From positions 2,170,001-2,234,000 of the forward strand of contig NZ_CP136600.1 of assembly GCF_032911225.1 (NCBI RefSeq): DNA of 64,000 nt, given 5' to 3'. A program made the translations under genes and the position numbers. Shown here piece after piece: positions 16,781 to 26,118 of the stretch. Numbering within the stretch: position 1 is the stretch's first letter; the number at the start of each line of letters is the position of its first letter. Below the pieces are notes generated by a model, which ran no database searches, was not told the DNA's origin, and saw only the letters and a program-made list of their open reading frames with translations. This DNA comes from Thalassotalea fonticola. GTDB lineage: Bacteria > Pseudomonadota > Gammaproteobacteria > Enterobacterales > Alteromonadaceae.

Positions 16781-18226
16781 GGTTAAATACTGTTTATAAT
16801 GCTGCCAACTGCTATTCCCTGTTTTTTTAATACCTTGCCTTAATTGCACATCACTCAGTGTGCTGATTAAATTTGCATTATTTGAAAGTGTTGAGCATTG
16901 TGCTTGAAAATCAAGTTGGCAAAACTGTAGAACCTTGCTTATCTCAATCTCAGGATTTTCTACTAAATCTTCGTAGTTAATATCGAGAATAAATTCAGGC
17001 ATTACGTTTTGCCAGTGTTGCATGATTATTTCGTATTGTTTTTGGTACTCTGCAATTTCAGTTAATGAGCAAAAATATGGCTCTGGCGCGGCAAAGTTAT
17101 TGCGAAATATTGACCAGCCAACATCCACTTTATTACGCTTAATATGTATGATTTTAGCGTGTGGCATAAGCTGCTTTATCAACCCTATTGATTGATAGTT
17201 ACTGGGCATCTTATCAATAACATATTTTTCTTCAGGGACAATAGTTTGTAATTGCTTTAGGTAATGCCCTCTAAGCAGTGATTTATGTTTATCGTTAATT
17301 TGCTGACACGCAAATGGAAATTCTTTGCCTGTTAATTGATAAAGTCCGTTAGCAATATCTTCAGCCATGAACGACAATTCGCCGCCAGTACTGATTTCAC
17401 TATGTTGAACTAATAACTGTTCTAATAGAGTTGAACCAGATCTTGGTTGACCAACGATAAATATTGGCGTTAACTTTTCTTTAAACGAGTCATTACCAAT
17501 GCCGTTAGGGTGATTATTTAACAACTTATGATCAAATACATTAGTGATACTTTTGAAAAAAGGCTTCATCTCCTCAACTCGGAAATTAATTTCAACCAGT
17601 TGGGTTTTATTTGCTTCATCAAAATATTTAAATGCTACATCATATTGCTTAGCTCTATGATAAAGCTCAGCAAAACTGTAGCTTAAATTAGCTTTATCTT
17701 TATTTGAAAGCTGTTGCGTGTCTGCTGAGAGACTTTCCAACATCTGGGCAGTTAACTCTTTATATGGGCTCTCGTTAATATTAATTTTTTGCATCCGCAC
17801 CAACAAAGAAAAAGCCTGGATATTATCTGGTTCTAGGCTTTGTAACTCGCTTAAATAGTACTCACTTTTATCAAACATTCCCTGCTCACAATAAAATGCA
17901 GCTAACTCAACCAGTGTAGTTACCAAAGTCTTATTCAGTTGATAAGCAGCTAACAAGGCTTGTTCAGCTTTCTCAATACGCATAAGTTTTTTGCATGTTG
18001 TTGCAAGGGCTAGGTAGATAGCAGGTTGATTAGCGTCAACTGATAAACAACGCACAAATAGATTATACGCTTGCTGAAAACTATTTAGCGCAAGAGCAAC
18101 CTGGCCAAGACCAAATAATGCATTTAAATCTGCTTTGTTAATGGCAAGTAATTGCTTATAAACTTGCTCTGCTTTTTTAAACTGACCTTGGGAAAAATAT
18201 TGATCAGCTAAAGTGATTGTTGACAT
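16766..18226 (-). CDS. TPR-repeat sulfotransferase
   Basis: 486 residues. The N-terminal half (1 to about 215) is a set of TPR repeats (e.g. A-E-Q-V-Y-K-Q-L-L, A-L-F-G-L-G-Q-V-A-L-A-L). The C-terminal half is a PAPS-dependent sulfotransferase domain with the 5'-phosphosulfate loop I-F-I-V-G-Q-P-R-S-G-S-T-L-L near residue 260 and a later 3'-phosphate region (I-H-I-K-R-N-K-V-D-V-G-W-S). No signal peptide, so cytoplasmic. Acceptor unknown. It is the next gene after a TonB-dependent receptor on the same strand, a pairing I recall from other Alteromonadales and alphaproteobacteria. Confidence 0.88.
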   Translation of the reverse strand: MSTITLADQYFSQGQFKKAEQVYKQLLAINKADLNALFGLGQVALALNSFQQAYNLFVRCLSVDANQPAIYLALATTCKKLMRIEKAEQALLAAYQLNKTLVTTLVELAAFYCEQGMFDKSEYYLSELQSLEPDNIQAFSLLVRMQKININESPYKELTAQMLESLSADTQQLSNKDKANLSYSFAELYHRAKQYDVAFKYFDEANKTQLVEINFRVEEMKPFFKSITNVFDHKLLNNHPNGIGNDSFKEKLTPIFIVGQPRSGSTLLEQLLVQHSEISTGGELSFMAEDIANGLYQLTGKEFPFACQQINDKHKSLLRGHYLKQLQTIVPEEKYVIDKMPSNYQSIGLIKQLMPHAKIIHIKRNKVDVGWSIFRNNFAAPEPYFCSLTEIAEYQKQYEIIMQHWQNVMPEFILDINYEDLVENPEIEISKVLQFCQLDFQAQCSTLSNNANLISTLSDVQLRQGIKKTGNSSWQHYKQYLTPILS

Positions 18227-18347
18227 AAACTGAAAGAATTCTTGTTATAAATATTATGTGGTAAATAATGAATGAGTTTTTATTTTGAAGCAAGTAACAT
18301 AAATTATGCAGCCCTTAGCAATCCTAAGTAAATAACTCTAAATATTT

Positions 18348-18436
18348 AATACCATGATTTACATGGACGTTATGAATGCCTTGTTCACAGGATGTGATGG
18401 AAAGGTCCATGGTAATTTGCATACTTTCATCCCTGA
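18348..18436. repeat. Palindromic intergenic repeat, copy A
   Basis: A segment beginning TAATACCA with ACATGGAC (18361-18368) mirrored by GTCCATGG (18405-18412), and an inner TTCACAGGATGTGAT dyad. It aligns along about 76 bases with copy C at 36653-36723, including the shared tail GGTCCATGG, ATTTGCAT and CCCTGA. It sits in the gap between the TonB receptor and the TPR-sulfotransferase. A dispersed non-coding repeat, presumably folding as RNA or DNA hairpin. Confidence 0.7.
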
Positions 18437-18441
18437 GAGTA

Positions 18442-18470
18442 AAAAGCCACATCAAATTGATGTGGCTTTT
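18442..18470. terminator. Terminator after TonB receptor 1
   Basis: Thirteen-pair stem AAAAGCCACATCA (18442-18454) / TGATGTGGCTTTT (18458-18470) with a three-base loop. On the minus strand it ends in a T run. It is 26 bases after the receptor stop. Confidence 0.85.
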
Positions 18471-18495
18471 ATTGCTTCAAAATCTAACTAAGTGA

Positions 18496-21096
18496 TTAGA
18501 AGTTGTAAGTTGCTTTTACGTAGTAGTACGCACCATTGTAATCAAATGGACCACTTTCGTAATGGGTAGCACCTACCGCAGCGTATGAATCAGCAGGAAG
18601 TTTCTCCGCTTCTTGATCAAGAATGTTGTTACCACCAGCAGTTAAAGTAATACTTTCATTTAAGAAGTAGCTCACTTCAGCGTCAAAAGTAACGGCAGCA
18701 TCTGCATCACCATTCCAACCACCGGCGCCTGCATCATCAGCATGCACAGCCCAGTACTCGCCATAGTAATTAGCACGTAAGAACATACTTACCTCATCCC
18801 AAGATTGAGACACGGTAAATGTACCACGGTGCTCTGGCATGCCTTCTTCTAAACGACGAACTTTACCATCAGAAGTAGTATCAGGGTTGAATGAGTCAAC
18901 TTCAGTTTCGTTGAAGTTATACGCCATTGCTAAACCAGTTTCACCACCAAATAATGACATTGAGTAGTTAGATACGATATCAATACCTGATGTTGTGGTA
19001 TCAAAGTCATTGGTAAAGTAGGTAACACCTGAAATTAATTCAGGGTTTTGTACACCAAGAGCTCTTAATTCGTCATAATCAGCTGCTAATACATCAATTT
19101 GGCTTGACTGTGCTAAACGATCAGTTACTTCAATTGAGTAAGCATCAACCGTTAAGAAGAAGTCACCATTTTGGTAAACCAAACCACCAGCAAAACTGGT
19201 CGATTCTTCTGGCGTTAACTCTTGTGCACCGTAGAATTGAGCCAGAGGATCAGTTGCAGGCGCTAAGAATGTTTGGATAAGGTTACCATCTACAATCGAT
19301 GTTTGCGTATTAACCACGTTCGCTTGACCAACTGTTGGAGCTCTAAAACCAGTACTGTGCGATGCACGGAATGATAAATCATCCGTTAAGGAAAATTGCG
19401 CAGTAATTTTATAATCCGTAGTTGTACCGAAAGTATTGAAATCTTCGTGACGAACGGCTGCACCTAACATTAAGCTTTCAGTAACATACGCTTCAACATC
19501 AACATAAGCAGCGATGTTACGGCGGACGTTTGTGCCTGCGGTTTCTGGACCAAAGCCTTTAAAACCATGAGAACCAATGTTGAAACCTTGATCAGCATAA
19601 GGGCCAGCTTTCCAAGATGCTTCTTCACCAGCTACAATTTCAAAAGACTCTTCACGCCATTCAACACCAGCAGCAAAGTTTAAGTCTTCGTATAAACCAA
19701 TATCGATACCGCGAACTAAATCAGCATTGAAGGTTTTTTCTAATTGAATGTATTTACCCGTTTCAAAGCTTGTTTGAGTACCTAGGCCTAATGAAGGGTT
19801 TAGAGTATTACTAAGGTTGAAACTTGATTCATTACGACCAACCGAGCCGCTTAAATCGTACATCCAATCGGTTAGGAAGCCAGATTTAATGTCGCCTTTA
19901 GTACCGATTGTTAATGAAGTATCAGTAATATTACCACCAAACGCTGGTGTATAACCACCAGGCATAATTTGGTTCATAGAGAAACAGTTAGGATCTGCTG
20001 CCATATCCATATAAGGTTGAGTATTTAATACATTTCCTACATTAGCAGGAACATTCGAAGGCGCAAGTGGCATAGCGGCTGTCGCATTTGAGAATGAACA
20101 ACTTGGTACACCTGTTTCAGCTAACCCAACATCACCCACCAATAATGTTTCACCTTCATCGATTGAATATACATTACCGCGAGTGTGAGGGTTACGGTAG
20201 TAGAAACCACCAGTTACATCACGCTCAGAGTAATTACCAAACATGTAAAATTCTTTATCATCGCCTAAATCTAAGCCAACATTGGCAAATATAGTAATGT
20301 CGTCTTCAATTTCAGGATTACCCCAAATTTGCGCAGGATTACCAACAGCGCCGTTACCGGCTTCAATTAAGTCCGCTGCATCTGGACGTTGTGTACTGCG
20401 GCTTGTTGCATCAGCATTTTTCAATTGGAAACTAAGGTTAACAAAACCATCATCGGTAAACGGTAAACCAAGGTTACCGTCTATAATTGTAGCTGCGCCA
20501 TCGCCTTCAGCAAATTCACCGGTTTTGACGGAAATAGAACCACCATCCGCATCATCTTTTAAAACAAAGTTCATTACACCGGCAATAGCATCAGAGCCGT
20601 ATTGTGCAGCGGCGCCGTCACGAAGTACTTCTACTTGTTTTAACGCAACAGAAGGGATTACCGAGATATCAGGACCTTGAGCACCATCATTTACACCACC
20701 ACCTTGGAATGCAATAACTGATGCACGATGACGACGTTTACCGTTAACAAGTACTAGAGTTGAATCTGATGGCAAACCACGCAGATTAACTGGACGGATA
20801 AGTGATGCGGCATCTGAGATAGGTTGGGCACGGGCAGCAAATGAAGGTACCGCGCTTGCTAGCATATCTAGCATGTCAGTAGCGCCAGACTTACCTAACT
20901 CATCACCACCAACAACATCGATAGGTACTGCTGAATCGGCAACTGAACGTGGTGCAGCACGTGAACCAACAACAACGATTTGTTCAATATTCTCTTCAGC
21001 TATTGCTTCGCCTTCTTCGGCTGCAAATGCTGTTGAACTACCTAACGCTAAACCTACAGCTAGCGTTAAGGTTTTTACAGGAAAATTCCTAGACAT
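18496..21096 (-). CDS. TonB-dependent outer-membrane receptor 1
   Basis: 866 residues: signal peptide (L-A-V-G-L-A-L-G-S-S-T-A-F-A-A), a TonB-box-like I-V-V-V-G-S-R near residue 40, plug domain with V-N-L-R-G-L-P-S-D-S-T-L-V-L-V-N-G-K-R and Q-V-E-V-L-R-D-G-A-A-A-Q-Y-G-S-D-A-I-A-G-V, then a barrel. The last residues V-K-A-T-Y-N-F end in the aromatic residue expected for BAM recognition. TonB box and plug are typical of the large CirA-like receptors. The substrate cannot be read from sequence. Next downstream, after repeat A and a terminator, is a TPR-sulfotransferase. No Fur box was seen in the 305-base upstream gap. Confidence 0.93.
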   Translation of the reverse strand: MSRNFPVKTLTLAVGLALGSSTAFAAEEGEAIAEENIEQIVVVGSRAAPRSVADSAVPIDVVGGDELGKSGATDMLDMLASAVPSFAARAQPISDAASLIRPVNLRGLPSDSTLVLVNGKRRHRASVIAFQGGGVNDGAQGPDISVIPSVALKQVEVLRDGAAAQYGSDAIAGVMNFVLKDDADGGSISVKTGEFAEGDGAATIIDGNLGLPFTDDGFVNLSFQLKNADATSRSTQRPDAADLIEAGNGAVGNPAQIWGNPEIEDDITIFANVGLDLGDDKEFYMFGNYSERDVTGGFYYRNPHTRGNVYSIDEGETLLVGDVGLAETGVPSCSFSNATAAMPLAPSNVPANVGNVLNTQPYMDMAADPNCFSMNQIMPGGYTPAFGGNITDTSLTIGTKGDIKSGFLTDWMYDLSGSVGRNESSFNLSNTLNPSLGLGTQTSFETGKYIQLEKTFNADLVRGIDIGLYEDLNFAAGVEWREESFEIVAGEEASWKAGPYADQGFNIGSHGFKGFGPETAGTNVRRNIAAYVDVEAYVTESLMLGAAVRHEDFNTFGTTTDYKITAQFSLTDDLSFRASHSTGFRAPTVGQANVVNTQTSIVDGNLIQTFLAPATDPLAQFYGAQELTPEESTSFAGGLVYQNGDFFLTVDAYSIEVTDRLAQSSQIDVLAADYDELRALGVQNPELISGVTYFTNDFDTTTSGIDIVSNYSMSLFGGETGLAMAYNFNETEVDSFNPDTTSDGKVRRLEEGMPEHRGTFTVSQSWDEVSMFLRANYYGEYWAVHADDAGAGGWNGDADAAVTFDAEVSYFLNESITLTAGGNNILDQEAEKLPADSYAAVGATHYESGPFDYNGAYYYVKATYNF

Positions 21097-21401
21097 TTTT
21101 TCACTCCCAAGTGATCTTTTATATTATTTTAATTAGTCAATTTTGTTTTATTATTTTGACTGACCGATCTTTTATATATGACCTAGGCGTGTTTTACAAT
21201 CTATTAACAGTTTTTTTTTGACTTTCTTTAAAATTGTACTAGCGAACTGACTAATAGTTATTCACCTCATATAAATAACTATCTGCGAACCATATATTTA
21301 TCAATAAATTAGCTCTACTTTAGTAACTATTTATTACACTTTAAAATATTTTGTAAGCTATAATCGTTACATCTAATAGTAAATAATCATTTACAAATCT
21401 T
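21097..21401. other. Divergent intergenic region, receptor 1 / mscS
   Basis: 305 bases, A/T-rich, holding the promoters of two divergent genes. Receptor 1 has GGGAGTG as its ribosome site. I see no repeat, operator dyad or RNA gene that I could defend. Confidence 0.5.
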
Positions 21402-22241
21402 ATGTCTGAAGTTCTCCAACAATTCTCTATTTTAATTACCAACAAAATTTTTCTGTCGATTTGTGTTGTTGTCGGTATGCAGTTTATTTCGCATCAAATT
21501 GTTAATTTGATCCGCAGAGGTAATGATTTTTTAAATGAAAGGCACAGAACTTGGATTTCTCGCACCAAGAATATGACGGTAATGATCATTGTTGTTATGT
21601 TGCTTAGTTTGTGGTGGATAGAGCTTGAGAAATTCGCTTTATCTATTGCAGCTGTCGCAGTAGCAATAGTTATTGCCTCAAAAGAATTAATTTTATGTCT
21701 TAGTGGTTCTATATTAAGGGCAACATCAAACGCCTTTGTAATAGGAGATTGGATCAGATCAGGGGATAATTATGGCGAAGTAATCGAACACAATATTTTA
21801 TCGACTGTGATTCAAGAAATAGACTTTGCCAATAACAACTACAATTATACCGGAAAAACGGTAACCATACCTAATAGCCAGTTTTTAACTGAACCAGTTA
21901 AAAATATGAACTTTATGAAGCGCTATGTGTATCACACGTTTTCAATTACCACAGATCCTTCTATCAATGCCTTTGCCGCGCGTGAGCACATTTTTGCCAA
22001 AATGAATGAATATACCCAAGACTTTTTAGAAGTTGGTCGTCGTTATAATAACGTAATTGAAAAACACCTTGGCGTAGATTTACCCGGAGAAGATCCCTAC
22101 ATTCGAATTACCACTACGGAGTTAGGTAATTTTAATTTCACCATAATTCTATTTTGTCCAACGGAACAGGCTGTATCTTTAGAGCAACGGATCACTCAGG
22201 ATTATATGGAATTTCGTTTTAATGCTTTGCAAAACTCGTAA
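21402..22241 (+). CDS. MscS-family mechanosensitive channel
   Basis: 279 residues, near the length of E. coli MscS. Two N-terminal membrane segments, then the pore-lining third segment, poor in Gly/Ala repeats compared with MscS (A-V-A-V-A-I-V-I-A-S-K-E-L-I-L-C-L-S-G). This is followed by the beta domain with I-G-D-W-I-R-S-G-D-N-Y-G-E-V and T-V-T-I-P-N-S-Q-F. Releases solutes on osmotic downshift by family. The pore helix differs enough that conductance may differ. No clear ribosome site before the ATG. Lies between two TonB receptor genes and is divergent from the first and convergent with the second. Confidence 0.85.
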   Translation: MSEVLQQFSILITNKIFLSICVVVGMQFISHQIVNLIRRGNDFLNERHRTWISRTKNMTVMIIVVMLLSLWWIELEKFALSIAAVAVAIVIASKELILCLSGSILRATSNAFVIGDWIRSGDNYGEVIEHNILSTVIQEIDFANNNYNYTGKTVTIPNSQFLTEPVKNMNFMKRYVYHTFSITTDPSINAFAAREHIFAKMNEYTQDFLEVGRRYNNVIEKHLGVDLPGEDPYIRITTTELGNFNFTIILFCPTEQAVSLEQRITQDYMEFRFNALQNS

Positions 22242-22314
22242 TTAAGTTATCGCTGAATTACAGAATTTATGTCATCCATGGCAATTCTAAGTTAATTCAT
22301 CCCTGAATTAAAAA

Positions 22315-22343
22315 AAAGCCAGTTGTTTATCACAACTGGCTTT
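22315..22343 (-). terminator. Terminator of TonB receptor 2
   Basis: Twelve-pair stem AAAGCCAGTTGT (22315-22326) / ACAACTGGCTTT (22332-22343), five-base loop, with a run of A on the plus strand (22309-22317) giving a T run for the minus-strand receptor. It also follows the mscS gene and may act for both. Confidence 0.85.
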
Positions 22344-22378
22344 CAAGTTTGCTTTTAATTAAATTGTTATATTAACCT

Positions 22379-25300
22379 TTAAAAGCGATACGTTGCATTT
22401 AAGAAGTATGTACGGCCTAACAAATCATAACCTGATGAAGTCACCATGTTACCACGGTTTGAACCGGCTGAGATATCGACTAACTCAGGTTCAGTATCCA
22501 ATACATTATTCATACCTAAGGTCACAGCAAAATCATCGCCACTATAGGTTAATGAGGTATCAAAATACACCGCACTATCGGCATCACATACAGGTACTGT
22601 TTGTGGTTTGCCGACAAGTTCTTCGTTGGTTATAAACAAATCACAGTTGGCTGTTTCTCGTACAGAATCTTCAGCTCCCGTGCCCGACATATAATTGGCC
22701 GTAATTAACCAATCCCAAGCTCCACTGGTAAAGCTAAAGGTAGACACTAAACGATGCTCAGGGGTACCAAACGTTTCAAGTAGATCTATAGCCTCTTCAC
22801 CTTTAAAGATGGTTAACTCTCGTTCTGTTTGTAAGGTATATTGGTTACTCCAGGCAAACTGTACGGCAGAGCCAAATACATCACCAAACGTCGTGCCAAA
22901 GTGCGTATTAACATCAACACCTTTAGACGTTTCTTCACCAATATTTAAGAACGAATTATCGACAAGCGTTGGGAAGTTTAATGCATCAGGTTTACTGCCT
23001 TGCACACGTTCAATTCTTGGACAGAAAGGACTGTCCATATTTTCTGCATCAAAACAACGTTTCAGGATTGTTGCAGCATCTATTGTACGAATAGTGTCTT
23101 CAACTTCTAAACTCCAGTAGGTCACACCAATGTTTAGATCAAAACCATCAAATTCAGGTGTCCATTTTATTGACGCGGTAATATTTTCTGAAGTTTCAGG
23201 TTTTAGATCCTGCGCATTACCACTGGCTGAGGTTGGGATGGTTGGTACACCACTCAACCCGATTTGCATCCAGTCGGCGCCTTGCGCATCACAATTGGCT
23301 AAGATAGTCGCAGAGCGATTTTCTTTGCTTGGATCGTAGGCACTATTGGTTTGCATGTCTTCAGTTACAGCACATGGATCAGCACTACCGGATACACCAC
23401 CAAATTGATCAGCTAAAAATTGTTCACGTAAATTAGGTGCTCTAAATGATGTACCGTAAGATGTAGAAACCAACCACGCTTCTGTTGGCATATAGGTAAC
23501 ACGACCACGATAGGTAGTTTCATTGCCAAAGTTAGACTCGTCGGTATATCGTACAGCCGCTTCTACCTCCAACAATTCTGCCCAATTTTCATTGGTAATA
23601 ATTGGCATTGAAATTTCAGCGAATACATCGGTAACCGTGCGAGAACCTTCTGTTGGCCCTTCTGTTAATGGGTTTTCTGCAGCAATTAGGCCAGTTGAAC
23701 CTAGCATATCGCCTTCAGATTGGATCCTGTCTTTTCTAACCTCAAAACCCATTGCTACGGTAGCCGCGCCACCCGAATTAAACTCGAATAAATCACCAGT
23801 AGCAAACGCTGAAGCCATTGATTGCTCAACGGTAGTACTATTCATCCGCGTACCAATAAGAAAATCTTTCTCTGCTTGAGTAGCAAAGGTACCACCACCG
23901 TATTCACCGCCGGTAAAAATCGAGTCGGCAAAAAAGTTAACCGGCACACATTCATTTGCAGTAATAAAGCCTAGACCAGCTGGAGCGCTGACGCCACAAA
24001 TTGGGTTACCATCAACATCTAAACGTAAAGTACCTAACGTTAACGCCAAGTTAGACTCATTCATGATTGGTTGATCTTGCTTACCCACACCACGGTCGTA
24101 AGAAACAAACATTTCATAACTCCAACCGTTTTTCTCTAGCCAGTCACTGGTAAACTCACCACGTAAACCGGTAACAAAACGGAAATGGTTCAACTCAACA
24201 TCACGCTCTTGTTTTAGATCTTCTAACGTTAAAATGTTAGACACTTCTTCTGGGAATGGACTTAACGGGTTATCAACGAGTATCGGCGCACCAGTACCAT
24301 CGACAATGATATTGCCATTGGCGTCTTCTTGCGGGATCGTTGGCGCAACACCCGGAAATATTTGCTCAGTTGAAGCGAGACTGGTTAAATGACGATGGAA
24401 AAAATAACTCTCATAGAAAATTTCTTCTTCTCCGCCCCATAAATCTGGCGAATATGAACCATTAACGGCAACCGAAAATCGGGTCATTGGTGATATTAAG
24501 TCGGCTTCCATACGATCGACACCATCATGGTGTAGATCAGAGAAAATGCGTCGATTACGCTGGTTAGCACTAGTGATCTCAACGTTTGGATCGCTTGGTA
24601 CAGGTAGTCCGAAAGCTGAACTAAACCCTGGAGCACCAATATCTGTCATACCTGGTGTATAGAAAATAGCAATATCATCAGTTAAACCTGCGGTAATATT
24701 ACCAGTAAGATCTAACATGGTATTATCCCAGAAACGACTCGAACAGACTGAGGTTTTTTTGCCATCGTCATGTCTAAAGATTTTTTTAATACAGTTAGTA
24801 CGATCTTTTACTGCTACACGTTCACGCTCATAATAAGATGCAGAAAAAGCGAACTTGGCCTTTTCACCTTCAAAACCAGTGATAAAAGAGATATCTTTTT
24901 CTTCCCCCCCCCCATCAGCCGTATCAGAAAGACTGCCTGAGACTTCAAAACCATCAAAGCTTTCTTTTAAAATAACGTTAATAACACCGGCAACGGCATC
25001 GGCACCATAAATAGAAGAGGCCCCTTCGGTGATGACCTCTACCCGGTCTACCATATTAACCGGTATTAAACTTAAATCCGGTTGCGATGGTGCACCACGA
25101 ACACCAGATGAACCAAGACGACGGCCATTAATTAGTATTAACGTACGTTCTGGCCCTAAGCCACGCAAACCAATGTTTGAAGAACCAACACCACCAGTTG
25201 GCGGGGGCTCAGAAGCGTTTGAATTACCCGAATTGGCATTAAATGAACTGTCGAATTGTTTACCATTGACCATTGAAGTATTCTGTAATAGCTCAGCTAC

Positions 25301-25516
25301 CGTGCGCACACCAGATTTTAAAGCGTCTTCGCCTTTAATAACATGGATGGGCGCCGCATCAGAAAATTCGGCTTTTTTAAGGCGGGAACCGGTTATGGTA
25401 ATTCGTTCAACATCTTCTTCTTGTACAGCAACTTCTTCAGCAGCGAGAACTGCTTGATTACTTAGAGCTATAGATACAGCTAGCGCTAAGCTTCCTATCC
25501 GAAACTTAACAGACAT
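22379..25516 (-). CDS. TonB-dependent outer-membrane receptor 2 with poly-G tract
   Basis: 1045 residues: signal peptide ending S-N-Q-A-V-L-A, TonB-box-like I-T-I-T-G-S-R near 40, plug with N-I-G-L-R-G-L-G-P-E-R-T-L-I-L-I-N-G-R-R and V-I-T-E-G-A-S-S-I-Y-G-A-D-A-V-A-G-V-I-N-V, then a large barrel ending in T-Y-R-F. Near residue 202 the coding strand has a run of ten G that encodes G-G-G in frame. A gain or loss of one G leads to a stop codon within about 15 to 25 codons, which would remove the barrel. In frame here the gene is complete. Substrate unknown. It is divergent, over 602 bases, from a secreted subtilase. Confidence 0.93.
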   Translation of the reverse strand: MSVKFRIGSLALAVSIALSNQAVLAAEEVAVQEEDVERITITGSRLKKAEFSDAAPIHVIKGEDALKSGVRTVAELLQNTSMVNGKQFDSSFNANSGNSNASEPPPTGGVGSSNIGLRGLGPERTLILINGRRLGSSGVRGAPSQPDLSLIPVNMVDRVEVITEGASSIYGADAVAGVINVILKESFDGFEVSGSLSDTADGGGEEKDISFITGFEGEKAKFAFSASYYERERVAVKDRTNCIKKIFRHDDGKKTSVCSSRFWDNTMLDLTGNITAGLTDDIAIFYTPGMTDIGAPGFSSAFGLPVPSDPNVEITSANQRNRRIFSDLHHDGVDRMEADLISPMTRFSVAVNGSYSPDLWGGEEEIFYESYFFHRHLTSLASTEQIFPGVAPTIPQEDANGNIIVDGTGAPILVDNPLSPFPEEVSNILTLEDLKQERDVELNHFRFVTGLRGEFTSDWLEKNGWSYEMFVSYDRGVGKQDQPIMNESNLALTLGTLRLDVDGNPICGVSAPAGLGFITANECVPVNFFADSIFTGGEYGGGTFATQAEKDFLIGTRMNSTTVEQSMASAFATGDLFEFNSGGAATVAMGFEVRKDRIQSEGDMLGSTGLIAAENPLTEGPTEGSRTVTDVFAEISMPIITNENWAELLEVEAAVRYTDESNFGNETTYRGRVTYMPTEAWLVSTSYGTSFRAPNLREQFLADQFGGVSGSADPCAVTEDMQTNSAYDPSKENRSATILANCDAQGADWMQIGLSGVPTIPTSASGNAQDLKPETSENITASIKWTPEFDGFDLNIGVTYWSLEVEDTIRTIDAATILKRCFDAENMDSPFCPRIERVQGSKPDALNFPTLVDNSFLNIGEETSKGVDVNTHFGTTFGDVFGSAVQFAWSNQYTLQTERELTIFKGEEAIDLLETFGTPEHRLVSTFSFTSGAWDWLITANYMSGTGAEDSVRETANCDLFITNEELVGKPQTVPVCDADSAVYFDTSLTYSGDDFAVTLGMNNVLDTEPELVDISAGSNRGNMVTSSGYDLLGRTYFLNATYRF
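24904..24913. repeat. Ten-base C:G homopolymer inside the receptor 2 gene
   Basis: Ten consecutive C on the plus strand (ten G on the coding strand) in a clearly AT-rich genome. It lies at the plug-barrel boundary. With 11 G the frame reaches TGA about 15 codons on; with 9 G it reaches TAG after about 25 codons. A typical slipped-strand phase-variation tract by form; variation itself is not shown here. Confidence 0.9.
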
Positions 25517-26118
25517 AATATTACTCCCTGATTGTGTTTATTATTTTTTTGCCAAATTAATTTTTGGCTAATTTAAAAATAGTCGATAGATCAGGTATTT
25601 ACAAATCCATATAAAATATATGGTTTATAAGTTGTAAAAAATTATTTCGAAAACTTTTTTAACTTCATAATTCACCATCAATTTAAAACACTAATTTTTT
25701 TTCTAAAAATGTTATTTTTATTATTTTTTTTCACTGAAACCTTAGTAACAAATAAAAATATAAAATCATAAATATTCAGTTAGATTAAATATTTATTTAA
25801 CAATGGATGACTAAGCGTCTTTGCACAAAAAAACAACTATAAAAATAAAGCCTATATAAAACATAACAATAGAAACTTAATTGTTTAAAAGTGCAATTCA
25901 AATGGCGTGAATAATCAATAAAAACCCTATAAATCATACAATTACAAAAAGTTATAAGTGATAACTTTTTATTCTAACCTACCCCCTAATATTTATTTTT
26001 TTTGGCTCTACACTGAAATGGTTTAAAAATTTCGTTACAAAAATTTAACAATAAACGGAATCGATATATTTCACGAATATATCATTTATAAAAATTATAA
26101 TTAATTGGGAGTAACACA
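25517..26118. other. 602-base AT-rich divergent intergenic region
   Basis: No gene seen. It holds the start signals of receptor 2 and the subtilase. Two hairpins stand out: AAAAAGTTAT / ATAACTTTTT (25946-25970, ten pairs, five-base loop) and GATATATT / AATATATC (26063-26083, eight pairs). Neither has an obvious protein ligand. The subtilase uses GGGAG at 26107-26111 as ribosome site. Confidence 0.55.

Noticed and set aside
20282..20680. 132-codon frame opposite TonB receptor 1, and similar ones opposite receptor 2
   Set aside because: Antisense shadows; the receptor frames show clear plug and barrel motifs.
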